NCBI GenBank assembly: GCA_937967615.1
Contig: CALCMJ010000042.1
Location: 1 to 64,000 of the forward strand
DNA from: an uncultured Saprospiraceae bacterium
GTDB lineage: Bacteria > Bacteroidota > Bacteroidia > Chitinophagales > Saprospiraceae
DNA: 64,000 nt
Reading direction: 5' to 3'
The stretch's first letter is position 1, and the number at the start of each line of letters is the position of its first letter. Below, piece after piece: positions 16,108-25,223 of this stretch. The position numbers and the translations under genes are program-made. The notes under the pieces were generated by a model that saw only the letters and a list, made by a program, of their open reading frames with translations, did no database searches and was not told the origin of the DNA.

Positions 16108-19100
16108 ATGAAAGAAAATAGGAAAACTATATTAAATATCATTGTTCTGCTTTTGTTTTCAACGCAGGTGATTACACAAAGCATTAATACGAATTTTGGT
16201 AAAAACCGAGTTCAATACCATGATGATTTTAACCAATGGTATGAATATGAAACGGAAAACTTTAATGTCTATTGGTATGGCAAAGGCAGAAATGTCGCCC
16301 ATACAGTAATCCAACTAGCAGAATTAGACCACGATAATATCCAACAGCTACTTGAGCATAGGATAAATGATAAAATAGAAATTGTAGTTTATCTTGACCA
16401 AACAGACCTAAAGCAGAGTAACATTGGTTATGAAGAAACGTTTTTAAATAGCACGGGAAAAACAAAAATTGTTGGTAACAAGATGTTCGTTTTTTTTGAC
16501 GGTGACCACCAAAACTTAAGAAAGCAAATTAAAGAAGGAATAGCCTCAGTTTACATTAACTCAATTCTTATAGGGTCTAATTTACAAGAGATAGTGCAAA
16601 ATGCCATTCTCCTGGATCTTCCAGATTGGTTCAGAGAGGGTTTGATTTCATATATAGGAAGCCAATGGGATTATGAATTAGATGATGAACTAAGAGACGT
16701 TTTTTTTCAAAACGAAAAGTTCAGGAAGTTTAAAGAATGCAGTAAACGATTTCCTAAAATCACAGGACACTCTCTGTTCTACTATTTGGATGAGCACTAT
16801 GGCAAATCTTCGATTGCAAACATACTCTACCTAACTAGAATTAACAGGAATCTAGAAAGTAGTTTTCTATATGTGCTAAATGAAGATTTTAAATCTATTC
16901 TAGAAGATTGGCAAGAGCACTATGAAACGCATTTCGAAAAAGAAGAAGGCTTTGACTCCTTAGGTGATCTTAAAGAACTTGATCTAGATAAAAAGGAGCA
17001 TGTTCCTGTTGCAGAATTGTTCATAAGCCCTGATCAAAGTAAATTGCTCTACACAACAAATGAAATAGGCAAAATAAAAGTGTATGTACGAGACCTTAGT
17101 TCAGGAAAAGAAAAAAAGATTTTCCAACAAGGTTATAAAAACAACTTTCAATCTACTGATTACAATTATCCTGTTTTGTGTTGGCACCCAAATAGTAATT
17201 TCATCTCCTTGATTTATGAGAAAAGAGATTTGATGTTCGTGCGCAAAATCAATATTAACACAGAAGAGTATATTGAACAAGTTTTACCAGAAAATTTTCA
17301 AAGGATCTATACCCTAAATGTTTTTGATGATCTTAACTATATCATGTCAGCAAACGTGGATGGGTTTTCTGATATCATTATATATAATACAAAAGGCAGG
17401 GTCCTGAATAAGATCACAGATGATTATTATGACGACTTATCTGCACGGTTTATTTCAGATGACCAAAGAAAGGGTCTATTGTTTTCTAGCAATAGACAAT
17501 CCGAAGAATTAGTAAGACTAGAGCTGGATACCATTTTACCTATAAATAATTTTGATATTTATTTTCTAGATATGCAGACTGAGCCCTATACGTTAAAAAG
17601 GCTGAGTACCACTGAAGACATTAGTGAACGTGAGCCAAGTTATATTTATCCTGACAAGTTTAGTTTTTTAAGTGACAAAAGCGGCATGCTCAATCAGTAC
17701 ATAGGAAAATTCGCTGACCAAGCATATTATTCATGTGTATCAAACTATGACAGAAATATTATAAAGTATACTCAGAACGAAGACGAGCATTATTTTATGA
17801 GTTATTATGATGGAGCATATCGGGTTTTCAAAAGTGAAGAAAACTGGAAAGAGGAAAAGAAGCCAAGCAGAACGCCATACTATAAACAAAGTAAAAGAAC
17901 TGGAATAGCAATACCTTTTTTACCTAAAGAAGAAACTGGTGTGTCAAAGGCACCTAAGTCCTGGAATTTCCAATCTCCATATGCAGACCCAGAGGACATA
18001 GATGAGATTAAAGAACGCATAGAGACAACGCTTACACCAAACAATCAACTGGTACCAGAGACATCAGAGATCAAAGGAAAATATGTTTTAGATTTTGTTT
18101 CAGCGCGAGCGAAAGCAACACGCACAAAATTTAAAATGGATAACATTACAATCAAACTTGACAACAATGTTTTATTTGAGGGCCTTGAAAGCTATGTGGG
18201 TGACGGAAGAGATTTGCAGTTTACGCCTATGGGTATACTTGTAAAAACGCGAACTAAAGATTTATTTGAAAACTATATTTTTGAAGGTGGCATACGAGTG
18301 CCAATGGAGTTTAATGGAACAGAATTCTTTTTAACTCTAGACAACAACAAACGCCTCATTGACAGAAGGTACGCACTGTATAGAAAATCTGAAACCATAG
18401 AAGCAAATGCGAACGTTTTAGACGGAAATAAACTCAGGAAAAGAGTACTGTTAGGACAATATAGACTTAAATACCCGTTTGATATTTACAGAAGCTTAAG
18501 AGCGACAGGGACGCTCAGACAGGATAGACAATTTTTACTGTCGTCAGATTTAGCAAGTCTAAACTCATCTGAATTTGATGAAAAACGCATTGGTATAAAA
18601 TTAGAATATGTCTATGACAATACAATAGACAGAGGAATAAACTTTAAAGAGGGGACGCGATACAAGTTTTTCACAGAAGCAATAAATCGCTTTGACTTGC
18701 AGCTTGTAAATGGATTTAGCTTTGACGCTTCTTTAGGGTTTACTACAATATTTGGTTTTGATGCCAGACACTACTTGAACCTTAAAAACATTGCAGTTCT
18801 TGCACTTCGTGCTAGCGGAGGAACATCATTTGGATCAGAACGTATATTGTATCACATAGGAGGAATAGAGAGCGATATATTAAACAAGTATAATTCAGAT
18901 ATTCCTATTCCGCAAAAAACATTTGCCTTCCAAACACCAGTCGCAAACTTAAGAGGTTTTGACACAAACATCAGAAACGGAACAACATACACATTAGGAA
19001 ATGCTGAATTAAGACTTTCGCTCGCAAAAGTTTTAGGATTTGAAAACAGTAGATGGTCTATGATTAAAAACCTTCAGGCCATAGGATTTTATGATGTAGG

Positions 19101-19344
19101 TTTGGCTTGGCATGGAAACAGCCCATACAGCAGCGAGAATCCGCTTAATATAGTAACATTGACTACGCCACCTATTGTTGAGGTGACAGTAGAGTACTTT
19201 AGGGACCCTATAGTGATGGGCTATGGTGCGGGAGCAAGAACAACACTGTTTGGCTACTTTGTAAGAGTTGATTATGGCTGGGGAATAGAAACAAGAGCCT
19301 TGCAAAAAGGACGCCTACACATAGGTTTAGGAAAAGATTTCTAG
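16108..19344 (+). CDS. secreted beta-propeller protein with C-terminal Omp85-like barrel
   Basis: The protein has 1078 residues with a signal peptide at about 1-23. Residues 40-290 resemble a gluzincin-type peptidase region that keeps the PDWFREGLISY segment (172-182) but shows no HEXXH upstream, so it is probably inactive. Residues 300-600 contain repeated strands of the TolB/PD40 beta-propeller kind (AELFISPDQSKLLYT, DDLNYIMSANVDG). Residues 690-1078 read as an outer-membrane barrel, with the Omp85-like NLRGFDTNIRNG motif and the closing strands WGIETRALQKGRLHIGLGKDF. It is therefore a large outer-membrane protein with an extensive periplasmic part. It lies upstream of pcrB-rsgA. Confidence 0.78.
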   Translation: MKENRKTILNIIVLLLFSTQVITQSINTNFGKNRVQYHDDFNQWYEYETENFNVYWYGKGRNVAHTVIQLAELDHDNIQQLLEHRINDKIEIVVYLDQTDLKQSNIGYEETFLNSTGKTKIVGNKMFVFFDGDHQNLRKQIKEGIASVYINSILIGSNLQEIVQNAILLDLPDWFREGLISYIGSQWDYELDDELRDVFFQNEKFRKFKECSKRFPKITGHSLFYYLDEHYGKSSIANILYLTRINRNLESSFLYVLNEDFKSILEDWQEHYETHFEKEEGFDSLGDLKELDLDKKEHVPVAELFISPDQSKLLYTTNEIGKIKVYVRDLSSGKEKKIFQQGYKNNFQSTDYNYPVLCWHPNSNFISLIYEKRDLMFVRKININTEEYIEQVLPENFQRIYTLNVFDDLNYIMSANVDGFSDIIIYNTKGRVLNKITDDYYDDLSARFISDDQRKGLLFSSNRQSEELVRLELDTILPINNFDIYFLDMQTEPYTLKRLSTTEDISEREPSYIYPDKFSFLSDKSGMLNQYIGKFADQAYYSCVSNYDRNIIKYTQNEDEHYFMSYYDGAYRVFKSEENWKEEKKPSRTPYYKQSKRTGIAIPFLPKEETGVSKAPKSWNFQSPYADPEDIDEIKERIETTLTPNNQLVPETSEIKGKYVLDFVSARAKATRTKFKMDNITIKLDNNVLFEGLESYVGDGRDLQFTPMGILVKTRTKDLFENYIFEGGIRVPMEFNGTEFFLTLDNNKRLIDRRYALYRKSETIEANANVLDGNKLRKRVLLGQYRLKYPFDIYRSLRATGTLRQDRQFLLSSDLASLNSSEFDEKRIGIKLEYVYDNTIDRGINFKEGTRYKFFTEAINRFDLQLVNGFSFDASLGFTTIFGFDARHYLNLKNIAVLALRASGGTSFGSERILYHIGGIESDILNKYNSDIPIPQKTFAFQTPVANLRGFDTNIRNGTTYTLGNAELRLSLAKVLGFENSRWSMIKNLQAIGFYDVGLAWHGNSPYSSENPLNIVTLTTPPIVEVTVEYFRDPIVMGYGAGARTTLFGYFVRVDYGWGIETRALQKGRLHIGLGKDF

Positions 19345-19365
19345 CTAGAGCCTATTTTTTCTCAT

Positions 19366-19373
19366 TATATTTG
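19366..19373 (+). promoter_or_regulatory. candidate -7 promoter element for pcrB
   Basis: TATATTTG matches the Bacteroidota -7 consensus TAnnTTTG. It ends four bases before the pcrB ATG, and no TTG lies at the expected 19-bp spacing upstream. If used, it would give a leaderless message; read-through from the preceding gene is also possible. Confidence 0.35.
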
Positions 19374-19377
19374 TGGT

Positions 19378-20130
19378 ATGGACCTACATAAGGACATTCT
19401 AAATGCTAAAAAGAAAGGGGAGAAGAAATTTGTCGTTCTTCTTGACCCAGACAAGGTTCGCCTTGGCAAACTAGATCGTGTACTTGATCTGGCAATTGAC
19501 GCTAACGTTGATTATTTTTTTATTGGAGGTAGTTTGATTGTGAATGATATGCTCGACGAACTATTAAAGGCCATAAAACAAAAGTGTAAGATTCCCATGA
19601 TTTTATTTCCTGGGAATTCATTTCAATTAAGCTGGAAAGCAGATGCCTTGCTTTTTTTATCATTAATTTCAGGAAGGAACGCAGAACTACTTATAGGTAA
19701 TCATGTTATTGCCGCACCATACCTAAAAATGAGTCCGCTTGAAATCCTCTCCACAGGATACATGCTCATTGATGGAGGTATAGATACTACAGTCACATAT
19801 ATGAGTAACACAAAACCTATTCCAAACAACAAAGAAGACATTGCGGTTTGTACAGCAGTTGCTGGAGAGTTACTAGGAATGAAATTGATTTATATGGACG
19901 CCGGAAGTGGAGCCAAAAACCCAGTTCCAGAAAAAATGATTCAGTCGGTAAGCGATGTTGTTTCAGTCCCATTAATTGTAGGAGGTGGGATATCTACACC
20001 AGAAAAAGCTGCAGCGAACTGTAGAGCAGGAGCTGATATTATTGTAGTGGGAAATGCAATAGAAAAGGACCCTGAAATTATTATGGATATGTCTGCTGCA
20101 ATTCATTCAGTTACTAGCAAAGTAAATTAA
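19378..20130 (+). CDS. pcrB: geranylgeranylglyceryl phosphate synthase-type prenyltransferase
   Basis: The protein has 250 residues and a single TIM-barrel domain. LLDPDKV near 21-27, FFIGGS near 47-52, YMDAGSGAK near 178-186, VGGGIST near 201-207 and GADIIVVGNAIE near 218-229 are the phosphate- and substrate-binding motifs of the GGGPS/PcrB family. The enzyme forms an ether bond between a polyprenyl diphosphate and sn-glycerol-1-phosphate, or another prenyl transfer in Bacillus-type PcrB. Homologues from Bacteroidota have been shown to be GGGP synthases. It overlaps the rsgA start by one base. Confidence 0.88.
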   Translation: MDLHKDILNAKKKGEKKFVVLLDPDKVRLGKLDRVLDLAIDANVDYFFIGGSLIVNDMLDELLKAIKQKCKIPMILFPGNSFQLSWKADALLFLSLISGRNAELLIGNHVIAAPYLKMSPLEILSTGYMLIDGGIDTTVTYMSNTKPIPNNKEDIAVCTAVAGELLGMKLIYMDAGSGAKNPVPEKMIQSVSDVVSVPLIVGGGISTPEKAAANCRAGADIIVVGNAIEKDPEIIMDMSAAIHSVTSKVN

Positions 20131-21068
20131 TGCCAGAAGGCCGCGTATTTAGATCTACAGGAAGCTGGTACGAAGTCCTAACAGAGGAGAACATATTTCT
20201 TCCATGCCGCACTGCGGGAAAAATGCGTCTTAACGACACCAAGGCAACAAATCCAATAGCGGTAGGAGATTATGTTATCTATGAAAAAACAGATAAGGAA
20301 GAGACAGGAATCATTTCTGAGGTAAAAAACAGAGAAAACTATGTTATCCGCCAGTCACCAAGAAAAAAGCATTTAGTTCATATTATTGCTAGCAATATAG
20401 ACCAGGCTTTACTCATTGTCACTATGCGTAATCCGGGATTAAAACAAGGGTTTATTGATAGATTTTTATTGATGACGGAACCCTTCAATATTCCAGTTTA
20501 CATTGTCTTTAACAAAGGAGACATTTATACGGATGACGACTTAGAATACTTTGAACACTTGAAGGAGATTTACCAAAAGATAGGCTATACAGTTTTTATA
20601 AGTTCTGCCTTAGAAAACAAAGGCATAAAACAAATAGAAAAAATACTTACAAACAAAACGACCTTACTAAGTGGACAAAGTGGAGTAGGAAAATCAAGTA
20701 TTCTTAACGCAATAGATCCCGACCTTGATCAACGCATAGGAATATTGTCTGAATATACAGGCAAAGGACAGCATACAACTACTTTTGCAGAAATGTTTAC
20801 ATTGGCTTTAGGTGGATATATTATTGATACTCCGGGTTTAAAAACACTCTCCTATAATTTTCTTGAAGTAAAAGATGTTGCGCATAATTTTAAAGAATTT
20901 TTTGAAGCATCTAGCGGATGTAAGTTTGCAGACTGCTTACACAGGAACGAACCTAAATGCGCTGTAAAGAAAGCTGTGGAAAACGGAGAAATAAGTGAGT
21001 TGCGTTACCAAAACTATAAATTTATTCTAGAAGAAATAGAGGAACAAAATTATTGGGAACGGCATTGA
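20130..21068 (+). CDS. rsgA: ribosome small-subunit-dependent GTPase A
   Basis: The protein has 312 residues. The circularly permuted GTPase order is clear: the G4 motif NKGD at 128-131 comes before the P-loop GQSGVGKS at 182-189 and G3 DTPG at 233-236. An N-terminal OB fold (about 1-75) precedes it. The C-terminal zinc finger has Cys264, Cys269, His271 and Cys277. RsgA helps in late 30S maturation and releases RbfA. It overlaps the preceding prenyltransferase gene. Confidence 0.95.
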   Translation: MPEGRVFRSTGSWYEVLTEENIFLPCRTAGKMRLNDTKATNPIAVGDYVIYEKTDKEETGIISEVKNRENYVIRQSPRKKHLVHIIASNIDQALLIVTMRNPGLKQGFIDRFLLMTEPFNIPVYIVFNKGDIYTDDDLEYFEHLKEIYQKIGYTVFISSALENKGIKQIEKILTNKTTLLSGQSGVGKSSILNAIDPDLDQRIGILSEYTGKGQHTTTFAEMFTLALGGYIIDTPGLKTLSYNFLEVKDVAHNFKEFFEASSGCKFADCLHRNEPKCAVKKAVENGEISELRYQNYKFILEEIEEQNYWERH

Positions 21069-21122
21069 GTTTGAAATGCGATTACCAAAAATAGTCTTAC
21101 TTTTAAATTATAATTCAAAAAA

Positions 21123-21503
21123 ATGAAGACGAGTAAAACCATAGAGGTGCAGTGGGGAGACATTGATGCTGCAATGCATGTGAACAATGTTATCTACCTA
21201 AAATGGGTAGAAAGCGCAAGAGTAGATTTCTTAATCAAGATGAATAACGGCATGTTAGTTAATGAGGAACAAATAGGTGCGGTTATAGCTTGGCTAGATT
21301 GCAAGTATATTCGTCCAGTTATGTTTCCTGACACCGTAAGACTTGAAACAGTTAAAAGTGAAGTGCTTACTGAAAAAATAATTTTAGAAACAAAGATTTA
21401 CAGTATCGTTCAAGATCGACTTGTGGCGATTTCTAAGCAAGAAATCGTTTCGTATGATTTTTTAAGAAAATGCAAAGTTCCATTACCTATTAATTGGACA
21501 TAA
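21123..21503 (+). CDS. acyl-CoA thioesterase, hot-dog fold
   Basis: The protein has 126 residues. VQWGDIDAAMHVNNVIYLKW near 9-28 is the 4-hydroxybenzoyl-CoA thioesterase (YbgC/FadM-like) motif, with Asp15 as the catalytic candidate. Such enzymes hydrolyse acyl-CoA thioesters in the cytoplasm; the chain-length preference is unknown. It lies 54 bp after rsgA on the same strand. Confidence 0.88.
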   Translation: MKTSKTIEVQWGDIDAAMHVNNVIYLKWVESARVDFLIKMNNGMLVNEEQIGAVIAWLDCKYIRPVMFPDTVRLETVKSEVLTEKIILETKIYSIVQDRLVAISKQEIVSYDFLRKCKVPLPINWT

Positions 21504-21575
21504 TATGTTTTTAATTGTAAGGCCATAAGGAAACTACAATTCAGCGCAAACAATTATTTAAGCTTTAGAATATTT

Positions 21576-21583
21576 TAGCTTTG
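21576..21583 (+). promoter_or_regulatory. candidate -7 promoter element for pckA
   Basis: TAGCTTTG fits TAnnTTTG and lies 23 bp upstream of the pckA ATG. A TTA (two of three bases of the -33 TTG) is found at the right 19-bp spacing. Confidence 0.45.
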
Positions 21584-21606
21584 CATTACCAAATAACAAA
21601 TTAAAT

Positions 21607-23175
21607 ATGTTAAATCATTCAAAGATCCATTCGAATCTTGTGCCGGCGGCATTGGTACAACACACCATAGAAAGAAAAGAAGGCAAGTTAAGCAGTAACG
21701 GTGCCTTAGTTGTAAATACAGGAAAGTTTACTGGCAGATCTCCCAAAGACCGCTTCATAGTAGAAGACGATATTACTAGGGACCAAATAGACTGGGGAGA
21801 TATTAATATCAAGGTGAGCACTCAGGCTTTTGATCAGCTAGAAAAGAAAATGGAAGAGTATGCGGGTGGACTTGATGAAATTTATTCTAGAGATGTTTAT
21901 GCTTGTGCAAGTAATAAATATAGACTGTATATAAAAGTATATTCTGAACACCCATGGCAAAGCCTATTTGCACACAATATGTTTTTAAGACTTAGTGAAG
22001 ACGAAAAAAGAATCTTTAAAGAGGATTGGAAAATTTACGCATTTCCGGGAGTAAAGGCAGAACCAAAGATACATGGAACAAGACAGGATAATTTTTCAAT
22101 TATAAATTTTACGAAGAAAACAATCCTGATAGGAGGGACTGCATATACTGGAGAAATAAAGAAGGGAATATTTTCTGTGTTGAATTTTATTCTCCCTGTT
22201 GTTAGAAATGTTCTTTCTATGCATTGCTCTGCGAATGTGGGTAAGGACAGTGATACGGCATTATTTTTTGGCCTTTCAGGCACGGGAAAAACAACGCTGT
22301 CTAATGACCCAGATAGAAGGCTTATAGGAGATGATGAACATGGATGGTCTACAGCGAATATATATAATCTAGAAGGGGGTTGTTATGCAAAAACCATCGA
22401 TTTGTCTGAGTCCAAAGAACCACAAATTTATAAGGCCATTCGTTTTGGTGCACTATTAGAAAACATAGGGTATGCGGAAGACGGTGTTACTCCAGATTAT
22501 TCTAACACAGATATTACGCAGAACACGCGAGTAAGTTACCCTATCCACCATATTGATAACATCATGTATAATTCCAGAGGAGATATTCCACGTAATATTT
22601 TCTTTTTAACCTGTGATGCCTTTGGAGTACTTCCCCCTATTTCCCGATTAAACAGGGAACAGGCAATGTATCATTTTATAAGTGGCTATACAGCAAAAAT
22701 AGCAGGAACCGAGGATGGAATAAACGAACCACAAGCAACGTTTTCAGCTTGTTTTGGATCACCCTTTTTGCCATTACATCCCATTAAATATGCAGATTTA
22801 TTAGGAAAGAAACTTGACCAAGGCTCCGGCGTTGGTGATGGAAAAATAAACGTGTGGTTAGTAAACACAGGATGGACGGGAGGACCGTATGGCATAGGAA
22901 GCAGAATTGAATTAAGTTATACTAGAGCAATAATTAAGGCAGCACTAAACGGAGAATTAAACCATGTAGATTATACCGAAGACAAAATATTTAAACTCGC
23001 AATTCCTACAAGTTGTCCGGATGTTCCAAACGCAATTCTTAATCCAAGACAAACATGGAGGAACGAAGAGGAATATGATAAGACTGCGTTAAAATTAGCT
23101 CAACTTTTTAAAGACAACTTTGAGAAGTTTAAGGATAAAGCAGATAGTAGTTTAATAAGCGCAGGACCCAAATAG
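21607..23175 (+). CDS. pckA: phosphoenolpyruvate carboxykinase (ATP)
   Basis: The protein has 522 residues, normal for the ATP-dependent enzyme. TGRSPKDRFIVE near 39-50 is the substrate-binding Arg region, GLSGTGKTT at 222-230 is the kinase-1a (P-loop) motif, and IGDDEHGW follows at about 240-247 as the metal-binding motif. The enzyme converts oxaloacetate and ATP to PEP, CO2 and ADP, the first step of gluconeogenesis. It has its own candidate promoter and appears to be monocistronic. Confidence 0.96.
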   Translation: MLNHSKIHSNLVPAALVQHTIERKEGKLSSNGALVVNTGKFTGRSPKDRFIVEDDITRDQIDWGDINIKVSTQAFDQLEKKMEEYAGGLDEIYSRDVYACASNKYRLYIKVYSEHPWQSLFAHNMFLRLSEDEKRIFKEDWKIYAFPGVKAEPKIHGTRQDNFSIINFTKKTILIGGTAYTGEIKKGIFSVLNFILPVVRNVLSMHCSANVGKDSDTALFFGLSGTGKTTLSNDPDRRLIGDDEHGWSTANIYNLEGGCYAKTIDLSESKEPQIYKAIRFGALLENIGYAEDGVTPDYSNTDITQNTRVSYPIHHIDNIMYNSRGDIPRNIFFLTCDAFGVLPPISRLNREQAMYHFISGYTAKIAGTEDGINEPQATFSACFGSPFLPLHPIKYADLLGKKLDQGSGVGDGKINVWLVNTGWTGGPYGIGSRIELSYTRAIIKAALNGELNHVDYTEDKIFKLAIPTSCPDVPNAILNPRQTWRNEEEYDKTALKLAQLFKDNFEKFKDKADSSLISAGPK

Positions 23176-23380
23176 GTAGTGTCTTTCTTGTAAGTAGATG
23201 AGATTCTTACTTATGACCTTTTGTTTGAGACCAAAAGTTTGAGCTAACTTTTAGTGTGTTAAGACAAAGTTGAAACTAGCTTATCTTTCTATCTGATACG
23301 TGATTAAAAACAACAGTCTAAAAAACGACAGAGGCTTAAAAAGATAACGTATTATTATCTCCAAGCTTAAAATAGAGGCT

Positions 23381-24694
23381 ATGAATAGAATTATTTTATT
23401 ATTCTCCATCTCAATTTTATTTATAAATTGCAAGACTAAAGAGCCCCAAAACCAAACAGTTATAACTTCAGACATTCATTCGTTTTGGAAAGCTTACGAT
23501 CAAATCATATTAAGTCAAGACACAAGTATACAATATCAACTTCTTGATAGCCTGTTTTTTCGTAAAGGAACAGCAGGCTTGAAGGCAATACGGCAAGCGA
23601 GAAATTATACACCCCAAGATTATTTAAACAGTATAAACGACTATCCAAAATTTTGGTCCTCGATTCGTGAGAATACACTAAAAGCTGATCAAATAAGCTT
23701 GGAAATAGAAAGTGGAATTGATAAGTTAAGAGAACTATATCCGGAACTGAAGCTAGCAAAAATTTATTTTACTATTGGAGCATTTAGAACACCAGGCACT
23801 ACAATCGATAGCTTAGTGTTGATAGGGTCAGAAATATCAATGGCAGATAGTAAAACGATTACTGATGAATTTCCAGAGGAATTATCTCATTTAAAAACTC
23901 ATTATGCAAGCAACCCTAAGAACCACTTAGTGTTCTTAAATGTGCATGAGTACATTCATACACAACAGAACCCAAGAGAATTTAATATTCTTTCATTAAC
24001 GATCTATGAAGGTATAGCAGAATTTATATCTACAATAGCTCTTAATATAGATTCTCCAAATCCCCAAATAGAGCATGGAAAAAATAACGCTAAAAGAATT
24101 AGAGAGGTTTTTGAAAAGGAAATGTTTTATCCGAACAATCGATATAAATGGTTGGACGGAAATGCTCCCAATGAATTTGGGATGAGAGACCTTGGTTACT
24201 ATGTTGGTTTTCAAATTTCAGAGAATTTCTATAATCAAGCTAAGAACAAAGAAGTAGCAATTAAGCAAATGATAGAACTTGATTATACGAACGAATCAGA
24301 AATTGAAAGTTTTGTAAAGAAAGCGAATTATTTTTCAGCGCCACTTGACACGCTATATGCAACTTTTGAAAACAGCCGCCCAAGAGTAGTTGGAATTAGG
24401 CAGTTTAAGAATGGAAGCCAAAACGTCAACCCTAATATTAAAGAAATTACTGTTGATTTTTCTGAACCATTAAATGGCCATAATACAGGAGTAGATTTTG
24501 GTGATTTAGGCCAAGGTTCTTTTCCTAAAAATTCTATTAATGGTAGATATTGGTCAAAGGATAATACATCATGGACAATATCTGTAGAGTTGGAGCCAGA
24601 TAAAAGATATCAATTATTAATTTCCAATAATTTCAGAACGACAGAAAGTGTACCATTGAAGCCATTGTTAATTGATTTTAAAACTAAAGAATAG
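23381..24694 (+). CDS. zinc-metallopeptidase-like lipoprotein (DUF2268-like) with Ig-like C-terminal domain
   Basis: The protein has 437 residues. The signal sequence MNRIILLFSISILFINC ends in a Cys17 that fits a lipobox. HEYIH at 189-193 plus Glu210 in YEGIAEF form a gluzincin-type zinc site as in DUF2268/peptidase-MA-like proteins. Residues about 330-437 (RPRVVGIRQF, EITVDFSEPLNG, YQLLISNNFR) fit a SbsA-type Ig-like domain. It is predicted to be a membrane-anchored peptidase of unknown substrate. It is transcribed alone. Confidence 0.78.
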   Translation: MNRIILLFSISILFINCKTKEPQNQTVITSDIHSFWKAYDQIILSQDTSIQYQLLDSLFFRKGTAGLKAIRQARNYTPQDYLNSINDYPKFWSSIRENTLKADQISLEIESGIDKLRELYPELKLAKIYFTIGAFRTPGTTIDSLVLIGSEISMADSKTITDEFPEELSHLKTHYASNPKNHLVFLNVHEYIHTQQNPREFNILSLTIYEGIAEFISTIALNIDSPNPQIEHGKNNAKRIREVFEKEMFYPNNRYKWLDGNAPNEFGMRDLGYYVGFQISENFYNQAKNKEVAIKQMIELDYTNESEIESFVKKANYFSAPLDTLYATFENSRPRVVGIRQFKNGSQNVNPNIKEITVDFSEPLNGHNTGVDFGDLGQGSFPKNSINGRYWSKDNTSWTISVELEPDKRYQLLISNNFRTTESVPLKPLLIDFKTKE

Positions 24695-25223
24695 GCAGGA
24701 AGTAACTAGCTTATAACAAGCGTAGAGATTGTATCAAGGAGGAAAAAGTTAAGAACTAGAATTGCGAAGAAAGTGGTATACGAAAATAGAAGATAAATAG
24801 GCTTTTATATTATTTTAAGTTGAGTCGTGTAAATACAGATTTTCAAGTTTTGCAGAACAGTATTTATGATTTTGATTTTCCGCATAAAGGATAGTAAGGG
24901 AGCAAGTGATCTTGATCACGCCGCTGTCATCTTGCAGGCAAGATGACGGAACCCCTTCATAGCCTGACCCATAATGAAGGACTTGTACTGAATTATGTCC
25001 TGAGCAAAGCGAAGGACTTGGGATATGCCCACACTCAGAGAAAGAACAAAACAAAAAATAAAAAGTGGAGATTCTTATAATCCAAACAAAATAATATATT
25101 CTATTTGTTGAAATCTGGCTAATAATATATGCAAGACAGGCTTTTTTCTTAAATTACCTATCACAATAGTCGGTTTTTGCAAATTTATATTTATGTTAAT
25201 AGCCTAAATGAAATTTAGATTCA
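24695..25223. other. intergenic region with palindromic repeats
   Basis: This 530-bp gap separates the lipoprotein gene from the 2-oxoacid oxidoreductase operon. The middle (24900-25035) is GC-richer and palindromic (see the separate repeat entry). No convincing gene is seen on either strand; the overlapping frames have no recognisable protein features. Confidence 0.5.
24905..25035. repeat. palindromic intergenic repeat (Bacteroidota mosaic type)
   Basis: The block holds GTGATCTTGATCAC (24906-24919), a perfect 10-bp inverted repeat GTCATCTTGC/GCAAGATGAC with a two-base loop (24926-24947), two direct copies of GAAGGACTTG (24976-24985 and 25011-25020), and a GTCCTGAGCAAAGCGAAGGAC-like hairpin region. 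This last sequence resembles widespread dispersed repeats of Bacteroidota. It may act as a transcription terminator or be a miniature mobile element remnant. Confidence 0.55.

Noticed and set aside
23192-23237. Weak hairpins after pckA as a terminator
   Set aside because: The stems are only six base pairs with no proper T-run, so a terminator cannot be supported.
24815-25054. Minus-strand open frame through the palindromic repeat
   Set aside because: It only reads through the repeat block, starts in poor context and shows no protein-like pattern.
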